64,000 nt of DNA from the NCBI GenBank assembly GCA_021772015.1, contig JAETNS010000001.1, positions 207,462 through 271,461 of the forward strand. Direction: 5' to 3'. A program made the position numbers and the translations under genes. Shown one piece after another: positions 1-12,457 of the stretch. The stretch comes from Prevotellaceae bacterium (GTDB lineage: Bacteria > Bacteroidota > Bacteroidia > Bacteroidales > Muribaculaceae). Under the pieces are notes generated by a model. That model was given only the letters and a program-made list of their open reading frames with translations, had not been told where the DNA came from and did no database searches. Every line of letters starts with the position of its first letter. The first letter of the stretch is position 1.

Positions 1-1581
1 AAGGGTGACATCCTGACCGAGGGTTACGCCACCGAGAATGGAGAACTCGCCCTCGGTCGCAACCTGAAAGTGGCTTTCATGCCCTGGAAAGGTTACAACT
101 ATGAGGATGCCATTGTGCTCAACGAGCGTATGGTCAAGGAAGACATCCTTACCTCCGTCCATGTTGATGAATATTCCCTTGAAGTCCGCGAGACCAAGCG
201 AGGAATGGAGGAACTCACTTCCGATATCCCCAATGTCTCCGAGGATGCCACCAAGGATCTCGACGAACGCGGTATCATACGTCTGGGAGCGCATGTGGTT
301 CCCGGTGACATCATGATCGGTAAGATCACCCCTAAAGGTGAGTCTGATCCCACCCCCGAGGAGAAACTGCTCCGCGCGATCTTCGGCGACAAGGCCGGCG
401 ACGTGAAGGATGCTTCACTCAAGGCTTCCCCGTCGCTCAAAGGTGTCGTCATCGGCACCAACCTATTCTCGCGCGCCAACAAGACCGGCCGCCGCAACAA
501 AGCCACCCAGGCTCTGCTGCCTAAACTCGACGAAGAGTATGAGGAACGTCTCAACAGTCTGAAAGATCTGTTGGTCAACAAGCTGATGGTTCTCACCGAG
601 GGCCGTACATCTGCCGGAGTCAAGGATTTCCTTGGTACTGACATCATTCCCAAGGGAGCGAATTTCGTACCGTCAGTCCTTAAAGGTATCGACTATGACA
701 CCATCAACCTCTCGAAATGGACAGCTGACGCTCACCAGAACGACCTCATCCGCCAGACAATTGTCAACTACCTCCGCAAGTCGAAGGAGATCGACGCAGA
801 GCTGCGCCGCAAGAAGTTCGACATCTCCATAGGTGACGAGCTCCCCTCCGGCATCATACAGATCGCCAAGGTCTATATCGCCAAGAAGCGTAAGATCGGT
901 GTGGGCGACAAGATGGCCGGCCGTCACGGTAACAAGGGTATCGTCTCACGCGTTGTCCGCCAGGAAGACATGCCGTTCCTCGCTGACGGCACGCCGGTCG
1001 ATATATGCCTCAACCCTCTGGGTGTGCCTTCACGTATGAACCTGGGGCAGATCTTCGAGACCGTCCTCGGATGGGCAGGCCGTGAGCTTGGCGAGAAATT
1101 CGCCACTCCCATCTTCGACGGAGCGACAATGGATGACCTCAACGAATGGACCGACAAGGCCGGCCTTCCCCGTTACGGAAAGACCTATCTCTACGACGGC
1201 GGAACAGGTGAGCGTTTCGACCAGCCCGCTACTGTCGGTGTGATCTACATGCTCAAACTCGGTCACATGGTCGAGGACAAGATGCATGCCCGTTCGATCG
1301 GCCCGTACTCCCTCATCACCCAGCAGCCTCTCGGCGGTAAGGCCCAGTTCGGAGGTCAGCGTTTCGGAGAGATGGAGGTCTGGGCGCTCGAGGCATTCGG
1401 CGCGTCCCATATCCTCCAGGAGATCCTGACGATCAAGTCAGACGATGTCACCGGACGTTCCAAGGCTTATGAGGCCATCGTCAAGGGAGAACCGATGCCG
1501 ACTCCCGGTATTCCGGAATCCCTCAACGTGCTCCTCCACGAGCTTCAGGGTCTCGGTCTGAGCATCAACCTTGAGCAATAA
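1..1581 (+). CDS. rpoB: RNA polymerase beta subunit, C-terminal part
   Basis: This is the last 526 residues of the beta subunit of RNA polymerase; the reading frame is open at base 1 and the start lies upstream of the window. Conserved C-terminal beta features are visible: the nucleotide-binding stretch with '[12 protein letters not shown]', '[15 protein letters not shown]', the '[20 protein letters not shown]' block and '[10 protein letters not shown]', which contacts the beta-prime subunit. It is followed 98 bases later by rpoC on the same strand, the usual rpoBC order. The gene ends in a TAA stop. Identification is certain; only the truncation by the window edge limits the description. Confidence 0.98.
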   Translation, partial: KGDILTEGYATENGELALGRNLKVAFMPWKGYNYEDAIVLNERMVKEDILTSVHVDEYSLEVRETKRGMEELTSDIPNVSEDATKDLDERGIIRLGAHVVPGDIMIGKITPKGESDPTPEEKLLRAIFGDKAGDVKDASLKASPSLKGVVIGTNLFSRANKTGRRNKATQALLPKLDEEYEERLNSLKDLLVNKLMVLTEGRTSAGVKDFLGTDIIPKGANFVPSVLKGIDYDTINLSKWTADAHQNDLIRQTIVNYLRKSKEIDAELRRKKFDISIGDELPSGIIQIAKVYIAKKRKIGVGDKMAGRHGNKGIVSRVVRQEDMPFLADGTPVDICLNPLGVPSRMNLGQIFETVLGWAGRELGEKFATPIFDGATMDDLNEWTDKAGLPRYGKTYLYDGGTGERFDQPATVGVIYMLKLGHMVEDKMHARSIGPYSLITQQPLGGKAQFGGQRFGEMEVWALEAFGASHILQEILTIKSDDVTGRSKAYEAIVKGEPMPTPGIPESLNVLLHELQGLGLSINLEQ

Positions 1582-1590
1582 TACGCCGAT

Positions 1591-1655
1591 TTTCCCGTTA
1601 TTAATATCCCCGGCTTGGAAGCCGGGGATCTCCGACGGGGAATCAGATATTTTTT
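1591..1655 (+). promoter_or_regulatory. Nested hairpin with T-run between rpoB and rpoC
   Basis: A perfect 11-bp stem (1606-1616 with 1619-1629) sits inside a second, outer stem (1591-1598 with about 1635-1642) and is followed by a run of six T at 1650-1655. This resembles a partial terminator or an RNA processing site inside the rpoBC operon. Only the fold is seen; an attenuation role is inferred. Confidence 0.5.
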
Positions 1656-1679
1656 CAGCTAAAAACACCAACAACATAT

Positions 1680-5993
<4,314 letters not shown>

Positions 5994-6022
5994 CGACAGT
6001 CAGACACATAAGTTATAAAACG

Positions 6023-6061
6023 AAAAAGGCGGCTGATCCATCAGGATCGGTCGCCTTTTTT
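6023..6061 (+). terminator. Intrinsic terminator of rpoBC
   Basis: A 17-bp stem, including a few G-T pairs, closes a four-base ATCA loop. The A-run at 6023-6027 pairs with the T-run, so the hairpin ends in TTTTTT. It lies 30 bases after the rpoC stop. Confidence 0.92.
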
Positions 6062-6125
6062 ATAAGAGAGTGTTTAATAACCACTGCCTTATTGCCATAC
6101 TGAAATTGTTAAAAATAAGGAAGAT

Positions 6126-6156
6126 TTTGTGGATATGTGAAAAAGTTGTAAATTTG
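6126..6156 (+). promoter_or_regulatory. Bacteroidetes-type promoter
   Basis: TTTG at 6126-6129, a 19-base spacer and TAAATTTG at 6149-6156 match the sigma-ABfr consensus exactly. Transcription should start near 6161. The next long reading frame begins 400 bases further on, so the direct product is probably the structured RNA listed next. Confidence 0.8.
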
Positions 6157-6160
6157 CAGA

Positions 6161-6470
6161 GTCGGTTAGCCCGGAGGGGCAGACCGGTTACATATGTAAA
6201 GAACGTTTCATGACGTTTGTCTTCTATCCTTAAAATTCTCGCAAAATTTCAAGACAGAGAAGATGATGCAACGAAACCGTTCGCGCTGATTGTGGAAATC
6301 AATCTCCATTTTCGCGCTGGCTGCCCCGACTTTCGGGAGATGTCGGCATGGAAAATGGTGTTTTCCATATCCAAGGCGTGGGCTGACTGACGTTGCTTAT
6401 CCTCTGTCGATGGCAATGCGAGAAGCCTTAAGGATGGGATAAGCAAAGTGATGCAGATCCCGCCTTTTTT
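6161..6470 (+). ncRNA. Candidate structured non-coding RNA
   Basis: The segment has its own promoter (6126-6156) and ends in a terminator-like CCCGCC plus T6 at 6459-6470. No convincing reading frame of 60 or more codons lies on the plus strand. Several good stems are visible: CCGAC 6326-6330 with GTCGG 6342-6346; an 8-bp ATGGAAAA stem 6348-6355 with 6361-6368; and a 10-bp stem 6393-6402 with 6437-6446. The size is about 310 nt. I looked for the hallmark sequences of tmRNA, RNase P RNA and SRP RNA and did not find them; a 6S-type RNA cannot be excluded. It could also be a long leader of the gene at 6567. Confidence 0.55.
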
Positions 6471-6566
6471 ATGTATGTAGACACACAAGGAAGAATATCT
6501 CATCGGCGGCGAGGGATCGGCCGCCCCCAGCAGTTGCCCCCGACACGAACTTAGGGGATACCAATT

Positions 6567-7097
6567 ATGAAAAGCAGGTTACTCCTGTCTCTTGCTGTGG
6601 CTGTGCTGGCCTCCTCCCTGCCGGCCTTCGCCCAGAAGAAAGATCCCAATCCCAAGAAATGGGAAGCCGCACAGGCTCGAATGATTCAGCCTGAAGTACG
6701 CTCGTTTGTCACCCCACAGATCTGCGACATACAGATGTTGAGCAAGACGAGGGAATCGTATGGCCCATACTATTTCCCTTTAAGTAATTCGATCGACTCG
6801 AATGTGACAAAGGGTGAGATTGAGAATGATGAAAAGAGAGCCATGTATCGTGCTTGCCAGGAGGCAGATGCCGATGCCATCATCGAGCCACTGTTTGACT
6901 CATATGTGTATGATAAGGATACCAAGACTCTTGTTGTGGAATTATCAGGATATCCGGTGAAATACACCAATTTCCGTCCTGCCTCCAAGGATGAAATCCA
7001 GATGATTCAGGTTGTCTATCCACAGTCGACTTCAGTTCTCGTTCACGCTGATCCCAATCAGGTCGCATTGCCCAAGCAGGAGGGTTCTACCAAATAA
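6567..7097 (+). CDS. Secreted protein of unknown function
   Basis: A 176-residue protein that I do not recognise. Residues 1-22 form a signal peptide ending 'LPAFAQ', so it is probably periplasmic or outer-membrane associated. The mature part carries two regions that look folded: a stretch around 'MYRACQEADADAIIEPLFD', which resembles the part of small envelope proteins that handles trafficking of a metal or lipid but is not diagnostic, and 'KTLVVELSGYPVKYTNFRP', which looks like two beta strands. There is no lipobox and no membrane segment after the signal. The two following genes are also envelope proteins on the same strand, 78 and 143 bases apart. Secretion is clear; function is open. Confidence 0.75.
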   Translation: MKSRLLLSLAVAVLASSLPAFAQKKDPNPKKWEAAQARMIQPEVRSFVTPQICDIQMLSKTRESYGPYYFPLSNSIDSNVTKGEIENDEKRAMYRACQEADADAIIEPLFDSYVYDKDTKTLVVELSGYPVKYTNFRPASKDEIQMIQVVYPQSTSVLVHADPNQVALPKQEGSTK

Positions 7098-7175
7098 CCT
7101 TGTCAGACGACAACATATAGCATACAAATCTAAACCAAACCTATGGGGATTCCCCCCGAATAAAATTTTTCGCAT

Positions 7176-7928
7176 ATGAAAAAGTTTTTGTTATTCGCGG
7201 CTGCGGTTGTAATGGCCGTTTCCGCTTCTTCACAGGTTGTGACTTCCTATTCTTACAACAAATCAAAAAGTGCCACTATGTGGTATGCCCGTCTGGGGCT
7301 GTCGGTCAACAATGTGACCGGCGGAGACATGGTAAAGTCGATCAACGACTTTGATGACTACACTGAAACCTCTTTGGGCAGCCGCACCGGGATGTCTATC
7401 GACTTCGGTTTCCAACGTCCCATCTCCAACTTCGGTCTCTACTGGGGGATGGAGCTAGGTATCGGTACCCGTGGGGCTTCCTACAAGGAGACTGACCGAG
7501 AAGATAGCGACGAGTGGGAAAAGGGAAAACTCCTTGCCTGGAATGTGAAATACTCACCTTTCACATTCGGTTACAAGTACTCCGTCACGGATGACCTGAA
7601 ACTTGACGCTCATCTTGGTATCTACGCCAGCTATGATTTCGCCGGTACCAAGATGAAAATGGAGGATAGTGACGGAGACAAATGGGATTGGGATGACTTT
7701 GAGGATGACTGGGACTATCTCAAGGTTGACGCAGGTATCCAGGCCGGTATCGGTATCTGGTGGAAACGTTTCAATCTCGACTTTACCTACCAGCGAGGTT
7801 TTGTACCGATGTGCAAGCCCACTGTGGAATATTCCATATATTCCAATGGATACTACGTGGGTCACGAATCCGAAACCTACAAGCTGTACTCCAGCAACTT
7901 CATGATCCGTCTCGGAGTCGCATTCTGA
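7176..7928 (+). CDS. Outer-membrane beta-barrel protein (porin-like)
   Basis: 250 residues with a signal peptide (1-20, ending 'SASSQ') and the alternating aromatic/hydrophobic strands of a small outer-membrane barrel. The last strand is 'NFMIRLGVAF', with the terminal phenylalanine that BAM substrates usually carry. A strongly acidic loop near residues 165-185, 'SDGDKWDWDDFEDDWDYLK', could bind cations, but this is conjecture. No enzyme motif is present. It has its own terminator 40-100 bases downstream. The barrel class is fairly sure; the ligand is unknown. Confidence 0.75.
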   Translation: MKKFLLFAAAVVMAVSASSQVVTSYSYNKSKSATMWYARLGLSVNNVTGGDMVKSINDFDDYTETSLGSRTGMSIDFGFQRPISNFGLYWGMELGIGTRGASYKETDREDSDEWEKGKLLAWNVKYSPFTFGYKYSVTDDLKLDAHLGIYASYDFAGTKMKMEDSDGDKWDWDDFEDDWDYLKVDAGIQAGIGIWWKRFNLDFTYQRGFVPMCKPTVEYSIYSNGYYVGHESETYKLYSSNFMIRLGVAF

Positions 7929-7965
7929 TGACATTATATAGTCAACACAATAAGATGTAAAACCT

Positions 7966-8023
7966 GAGGGACAAAGGCATGGCTGATAACCTGTTGAAGG
8001 CGAAAAGCCATGCCTCCCTTTTT
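7966..8023 (+). terminator. Intrinsic terminator
   Basis: A 10-bp perfect stem (7975-7984 with 8006-8015), extended outward by GAGGGA against TCCC, is followed by TTTTT at 8018-8022. It closes the barrel gene at 7176. Confidence 0.75.
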
Positions 8024-8071
8024 ACAGTCAAACCACATTCCATCCACTAACATGTCAACAATCGTATCTAT

Positions 8072-8920
8072 ATGAAATATTCAATATCAGACCGGATCGC
8101 AGGCAGGCGATATCGCCGGATGACCATTATCCCGATTCTTTTACTCTGCGCTATGCTTGCCGCTCCGTCGGCGATGGCGTTCAAGTTGAAATTGAAGAAA
8201 GAGGATAAACCTACGGTTGATTTCGCCGCCTGGGTAAAATCAATGGAGCTTCCGTCGACCGACGAGACGGGGAATCGGCTGTTTTACCCGACCAACAATA
8301 CGGACGACAGTGTGGCGGTTGTGGTGGCTTCCTTGCCTGTGGAAAAGCTGTCGGCCGAGCAAGCATTCTATGCCGCGATGTTGTATGCAGTGAGCAATCT
8401 TGATGAAGAGAGCGGCGACTGCGTGCTTGCGGTTGACTACGACAAGAGATCTTTCGTCATCCTTTTGCGCTCCACCCAAGGGGCATCTACCCGCGAGACA
8501 ACCTATGCCCGCAATCTACGCGTCGAGGCACGTGACGGAGGGTTGGATTGCCGTGTCACCGGGATTTCAGCCAAATACCGGGACAAGGGGATAATACCCC
8601 GCACGGTCGCGCTTGAAAAGCTCCATCCCGAATCCAATGACCGTCATGCCGAACTGGTCACGGAATTCACGCGGGTCAACTCCGATTATCTTAACGCGAT
8701 GGCTTCTTATGCGGCAAGTCGCGGAGATGTCTCGATCACTCATCTGCGGGATATCAGGGAGAGTAAGGTCGTGACGGGGATGAATCCCGACGAAGTGACC
8801 TTGGTGAAAGGCGCTCCTTTCGAGGTCCGCAAGTCAGGTGAACGTCTACGGTGGATTTATGGAGACGGCAGTGTGGTGATTTTCACCGACGGCAAAGTCA
8901 CAAGGGTGACAGGAGGTTGA
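8072..8920 (+). CDS. Secreted protein with a BamE/SmpA-like C-terminus
   Basis: 282 residues. The N-terminus is a signal peptide preceded by a short basic extension; a second ATG at codon 17 would give a more ordinary signal ('MTIIPILLLCAML') and is a plausible true start. The middle (about 60-230) resembles no family I can name. The C-terminal 50 residues, containing 'GMNPDEVTLVKGAPFEV', 'RWIYGDGSVVIF' and 'DGKVTRV', look like the SmpA/OmlA fold found in BamE and other small envelope proteins, where a beta sheet packs on helices. That similarity is by eye. It is the last of three envelope genes and has a clean terminator. Confidence 0.7.
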   Translation: MKYSISDRIAGRRYRRMTIIPILLLCAMLAAPSAMAFKLKLKKEDKPTVDFAAWVKSMELPSTDETGNRLFYPTNNTDDSVAVVVASLPVEKLSAEQAFYAAMLYAVSNLDEESGDCVLAVDYDKRSFVILLRSTQGASTRETTYARNLRVEARDGGLDCRVTGISAKYRDKGIIPRTVALEKLHPESNDRHAELVTEFTRVNSDYLNAMASYAASRGDVSITHLRDIRESKVVTGMNPDEVTLVKGAPFEVRKSGERLRWIYGDGSVVIFTDGKVTRVTGG

Positions 8921-8947
8921 AAAAAGGCTTCTTTTGACATTCTTATG

Positions 8948-8979
8948 CCGGGTATCGATCAATCGATGCCCGGTTTTTT
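8948..8979 (+). terminator. Intrinsic terminator
   Basis: The stem CCGGGTATCGAT / ATCGATGCCCGG has one G-T pair and a two-base loop and is followed by TTTTTT (8974-8979). It ends the gene at 8072 and isolates it from the RiPP locus. Confidence 0.92.
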
Positions 8980-9036
8980 GTTGGGTGACAATAATTATTT
9001 TTAGAAATCTATAAAATAAAATTTCTTAAAAATTAT

Positions 9037-9067
9037 TTTGAGTTCCAAATAGATGGTGTTACCTTTG
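9037..9067 (+). promoter_or_regulatory. Promoter A of the RiPP locus
   Basis: TTTG 9037-9040, 19-base spacer, TACCTTTG 9060-9067. The sequence from about 9021 to 9100 is clearly related to that around promoter B (11602-11690): a shared 'TCTTAAAAATT' block before the -33 element and a shared 'TCTCCGAAACT' hairpin segment in the leader. Confidence 0.85.
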
Positions 9068-9132
9068 TGGCGAAGATCAGTCTCATCTCCGAAACTGACC
9101 AGTGCAAATCTAATAAACCAAAACTCATTTAG

Positions 9133-11568
9133 ATGAAAAGAGTGCCTGACAATCAGATTCCCGATATAGGTCAATCCATTATGCGATTTTTCCCTTATCG
9201 TTGCAGCAAGCGGTTCTTATCAGCCTGCGTGATCTTTTTTTGTAGTACCATTTGCTCCTTGGCCCAGATAAAAGGTAGGGTTGTAGATGACAAAGATGTT
9301 GCGGTGGAGGGCGCGGCGGTAGTGGCGTTGCAATTGCCAGACAGCATTTATCTCGGAGGAGCGTTATCAGATCAGGAGGGCGGTTTCGTCATTAAAGAGG
9401 TGTCGACGAAAAAAAGTGTGGTTCTGCGGGCCGAGGCGATCGGTTATGAAAAAACGACAGTTGAGGTATCGGGTGACTCATATCCGAAAATAATCCTGCG
9501 ACATAATGGGATAGCTCTTGACGAGGTTGTTGTCGAAGCACCCAAACTGACGGTATCTCCGGGGAAATTCACATTTTATCCCGGCGATATAATCAAGGAT
9601 GTCAATGACGCGTTTTCGGTGCTGAAATACGTTCCGTTGACAAGACTTGACGAGATGAGGAATGATGTCTCGATACTCGGGGAAGCGACCAAAATTCTGA
9701 TCAACGGGAAAGAGCCTATCATGTCTTCCGATGGCATAATGCAGATGTTGCGGGGGTCCGATGCCGCGAGGATAAAGAAGGTTGAGTTGATATTGCAACC
9801 GGGAATCGCTCGGCAAGGAGAGGGTCCAATATTGAATATCGTCATTGCTCCCCGGACAGGAAGCATGGGTACCGCCGACCTTACCATGACATGTAATCAG
9901 AAGTTCTCATCGCGTCTGCAGTCATGGTATGGAGGCGAGTGGGACAAATGGCAGTTCTCAGCCAATATATACTTAACGGAGTCGCAAGACAAGCGGGAAA
10001 GGGAATCCACCTACACTACTTACGGCTTGTCTTCTTCGGAATCAGCCTATGACAACCTCGGCGTGACTTCTATTATAAGCAAGCATTCAACAAGCAAGGC
10101 TGAAACAACCTCCTATTCTATCGCGGGAAATGTCGGGACAAGTGTTGATCTTGGTCATGACAACTCTCTCGGAATGTCGGTTAGAGCCGATATGGGCAGC
10201 AGTGACGGTAACACAACGGATGTCATAAGATTTTCGCCCGGTGATGCCGTCAATGTGGCCGATAACCGGTCAAAGTCGCCATTCAGGCCGGGATGGATAC
10301 TCGGGCGACTGAACTATGACCACAATCTCGATTCCCTTGGAAGTCAATTGAGGCTGTCGGCTTTTTACCAAGGGCATTTCGACCGTGAGGAGGTCTCATT
10401 CATTCCTGTCAGTGTGATGCAGGCTTACAAAACAGCCTCTGACATCAATGCGATACAGGTGAAAGGTGACTGGAACAAGTATTTCAACGACAGGGCGAGC
10501 ATAGATCTTGGTTTCGACTCATTCCATGACCGGATCAAGCGTCAGATGCGCAGAAGTGCCGACGGTTCCCTCTCCGGCTTATTGAGTCTCGATGACGATC
10601 TGCGGCAATTGCAGACACAGTTTGACATTTTCCTCTCAGGGGAATATGAGTTCTCATCCCTATTCTCCATGAGTGCCGGGGCCAGAGGAAGATGGTACCG
10701 CCGCGAGATCGACCAGTATGTACAGAGTGTCAACCGAAAGTTCGAGGATTTCTATATTCTTCCGACTCTGTCGGCGAGCTTCGCTTTCAATCAGAATAAT
10801 ATGGCCACGGTCGGTTACACCGCCACTGTGGAGCAACCGCGTTATTTCAACACCAATCCGATCTCCTACTGGCTGTCACCCGATTATTATTACACAGGAA
10901 ATCCCGACCTGAAAGCGAGCAACGTACATACATTTTATCTCAACTATTTCCTTTTGCAGAAAATCAACTTCGGGGCCAAAGGGATCCTGAAAGACAATCT
11001 CGTGCAACACGCCACATTGCCCGGAGAAAACGGTGTGACATACCAGAAACCGATGGAGGTCAGCAACTCAAAGGAGTTTGAACTGACCGCAGGCTATTCC
11101 GACGCGTTTTTCTCCCACCGGTGGAGCATCTACGCCAATGCCACCTATAATCTTAGCCGTCTCGACGACAGCAACCTTCCGGTCTCAATGACACGCAGCT
11201 CGGAAACCAATTCTAAATTGCGGCTTTACCTCTCCACTGATCTTACCTTAGGGAGCGACAGGTCATGGTCGATCGGGCTTGCCGGCAGTTATCAGTCACC
11301 CGTCCATACGGCCTTTAACAATCATAAAGGATACGGGGATATCGACCTTACGATCTTCAAACATTTCAAATTCGGGGGTAGGCTGATGGTCATGTTCTAC
11401 AATATACTCAACCACAAGACCAAGTCATGGTATGATTGCGAGGCTTATTCCCAGTCATCGCGCTGGCTTACGGGCTATCGCTCGATAGTTGTAAAATTCG
11501 ACATATCTTTCGGTAAGAGTTTCCGTATGCGCAGCAACCCCTCCTATGGCGAAGTCGACGGCCGTTGA
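9133..11568 (+). CDS. TonB-receptor-like outer-membrane barrel, first of a pair
   Basis: An 811-residue outer-membrane protein. A signal peptide ends 'SLAQ' near residue 45; an in-frame ATG at 9181 (codon 17) gives a shorter, more typical signal and may be the real start. Next come a carboxypeptidase-regulatory-like beta domain ('IKGRVVDDKDVAVEG', about 46-125), a plug domain with 'ILINGKEPIM' and 'RIKKVELILQPG' (about 150-240), and a large beta barrel of the OMP_b-brl_3 kind to the end. The second receptor at 13826 is a clear paralogue with the same landmarks 'LPGENGVT', 'YWLSPDYYY' and 'WYDC.AYSQS'. Such receptors normally import ligands using TonB energy; here, flanking a peptide maturation locus, the ligand is probably the product peptide or a competitor's. 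No TonB box was identified. Confidence 0.85.
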   Translation: MKRVPDNQIPDIGQSIMRFFPYRCSKRFLSACVIFFCSTICSLAQIKGRVVDDKDVAVEGAAVVALQLPDSIYLGGALSDQEGGFVIKEVSTKKSVVLRAEAIGYEKTTVEVSGDSYPKIILRHNGIALDEVVVEAPKLTVSPGKFTFYPGDIIKDVNDAFSVLKYVPLTRLDEMRNDVSILGEATKILINGKEPIMSSDGIMQMLRGSDAARIKKVELILQPGIARQGEGPILNIVIAPRTGSMGTADLTMTCNQKFSSRLQSWYGGEWDKWQFSANIYLTESQDKRERESTYTTYGLSSSESAYDNLGVTSIISKHSTSKAETTSYSIAGNVGTSVDLGHDNSLGMSVRADMGSSDGNTTDVIRFSPGDAVNVADNRSKSPFRPGWILGRLNYDHNLDSLGSQLRLSAFYQGHFDREEVSFIPVSVMQAYKTASDINAIQVKGDWNKYFNDRASIDLGFDSFHDRIKRQMRRSADGSLSGLLSLDDDLRQLQTQFDIFLSGEYEFSSLFSMSAGARGRWYRREIDQYVQSVNRKFEDFYILPTLSASFAFNQNNMATVGYTATVEQPRYFNTNPISYWLSPDYYYTGNPDLKASNVHTFYLNYFLLQKINFGAKGILKDNLVQHATLPGENGVTYQKPMEVSNSKEFELTAGYSDAFFSHRWSIYANATYNLSRLDDSNLPVSMTRSSETNSKLRLYLSTDLTLGSDRSWSIGLAGSYQSPVHTAFNNHKGYGDIDLTIFKHFKFGGRLMVMFYNILNHKTKSWYDCEAYSQSSRWLTGYRSIVVKFDISFGKSFRMRSNPSYGEVDGR

Positions 11569-11618
11569 TGTCCCAAAAATTATTTTAGAAAAAAGTTTTT
11601 CAGTTTTCTTAAAAATTG

Positions 11619-11650
11619 TTTGGAATTTCAAAAATATCATTATATCTTTG
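11619..11650 (+). promoter_or_regulatory. Promoter B of the RiPP locus
   Basis: TTTG 11619-11622, 20-base spacer, TATCTTTG 11643-11650. The leader that follows folds into a stem GGTAAGTTTC (11657-11666) with GAAACTTGCC, with 'GTCTCC' as the loop. The same segment recurs after promoter A. It drives the precursor genes and probably the genes beyond. Confidence 0.85.
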
Positions 11651-11710
11651 TGAACGGGTAAGTTTCGTCTCCGAAACTTGCCGGTGCGTCAATCATCAAA
11701 ACTCTGACCA

Positions 11711-12016
11711 ATGAAAACAGAAAGAGACAATCAGCTTGCCAGAGTGGAGCAATTCCTCGGCAAACTCCGGAAATCAGAATCCTCCGACTCGGTGATCCTC
11801 CTCGGCTCCGAAATGGAAACCATCGGCGCGTCCAATTCCAAGGATAAGGTGCCAACAAATGGCAATTGTACTAACAACAGGCCAGAAAATTGTCGTTTAT
11901 CTAATGGTAATTGCGCCAATTATGAGAGTGCGTGTGGTACTTCCTCCAATGTCAAATGCCTGAATTTAGACAGAAAAATGGAGGCGGATGACTGGCAGCC
12001 CCATAAAGGATCCTGA
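11711..12016 (+). CDS. Cys-rich RiPP precursor peptide 1
   Basis: A 101-residue peptide with no signal sequence. Residues 7-37 form a leader almost identical to that of precursor 2: 'NQLARVEQFLGKL' then 'VILLGSEMETIG'. The core (about residues 45-85) has five Cys in a C-x7-C-x6-C-x6-C-x7-C pattern, with Asn two residues after three of them (CTN, CAN, CLN). A 16-residue tail with no Cys follows. A leader shared between neighbours with a variable Cys-rich core is how ribosomally made, modified peptides look, and the radical SAM/SPASM gene lies 440 bases downstream. No double-glycine motif is present; 'IGA' before 'SN' is the best guess for the C39 cleavage site. The precursor role is inferred. 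Confidence 0.8.
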   Translation: MKTERDNQLARVEQFLGKLRKSESSDSVILLGSEMETIGASNSKDKVPTNGNCTNNRPENCRLSNGNCANYESACGTSSNVKCLNLDRKMEADDWQPHKGS

Positions 12017-12096
12017 TCATATTTTATATCCCTCCGTATAACAGTATCGTCGTGGTCACTCCGACCTCGACACCTCAACTCTAAATATCTTTGTTT

Positions 12097-12381
12097 ATGA
12101 AACAACCAAACCAACTTGCCAGAGTGGAGCAATTCCTCGGCAATCTCCAAAAAGATGCGAACTCTGCGTCCGTGATTTTGTTGGACTCAGAAATGGAATC
12201 CAATGGTTCCAATGGCGTTAGTCCCAAAGCTAATGCTGTATGTACAAATACAGAGGCTGCAGCCTGTGGATCAAATGGGAAATGTGCCAATTTCGGTAAG
12301 GCCTGTGGGGGTGCATCCAATGCATCAAAATGCGATAATTTTGTAGAAGTTGTAAGTAAGGACCCTTGTTCAGCTAGGTAA
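12097..12381 (+). CDS. Cys-rich RiPP precursor peptide 2
   Basis: A 94-residue peptide. I chose the ATG at 12097; a TTG two codons earlier is open but unneeded. The leader 'NQLARVEQFLGNL' plus 'VILLDSEME' matches precursor 1, and the underlying DNA over the first 11 leader codons is almost base-for-base the same, which indicates a recent tandem duplication. The core aligns as C-x7-C-x5-C-x6-C-x8-C with a sixth Cys near the end ('DPCSAR'). Shared core elements are 'CTN', 'NG[NK]CAN[YF]', 'ACG', 'SN' and 'KC.N'. The final segment differs completely from precursor 1. It is separated from the maturase gene by a strong inverted repeat. Precursor function is inferred from context. Confidence 0.8.
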   Translation: MKQPNQLARVEQFLGNLQKDANSASVILLDSEMESNGSNGVSPKANAVCTNTEAAACGSNGKCANFGKACGGASNASKCDNFVEVVSKDPCSAR

Positions 12382-12389
12382 CTTATCGT

Positions 12390-12440
12390 CTTTGTGAGTC
12401 AAAGCGGTATTATTATATTTATTGTCTTTGACTCACAAAG
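12390..12440 (+). repeat. Perfect 15-bp inverted repeat between precursors and maturase
   Basis: CTTTGTGAGTCAAAG at 12390-12404 is exactly complementary to 12426-12440, with a 21-base A/T-rich loop; one more A-T pair extends it outward. No T-run follows. In RNA it would form a stable hairpin 17 bases before the maturase ATG, well placed to lower maturase expression relative to precursors or to protect the upstream mRNA. As DNA it could be a regulator site. Confidence 0.8.
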
Positions 12441-12457
12441 ATTATAGCAAACTTTAT

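Noticed and set aside
6161..6470. Identification of the RNA as tmRNA, RNase P RNA or SRP RNA
   Set aside because: The diagnostic sequence blocks of these RNAs are missing, so no name was given.
6249..6503. 84-codon minus-strand frame in the ncRNA candidate
   Set aside because: Opposite strand to the promoter and terminator; no family resemblance.
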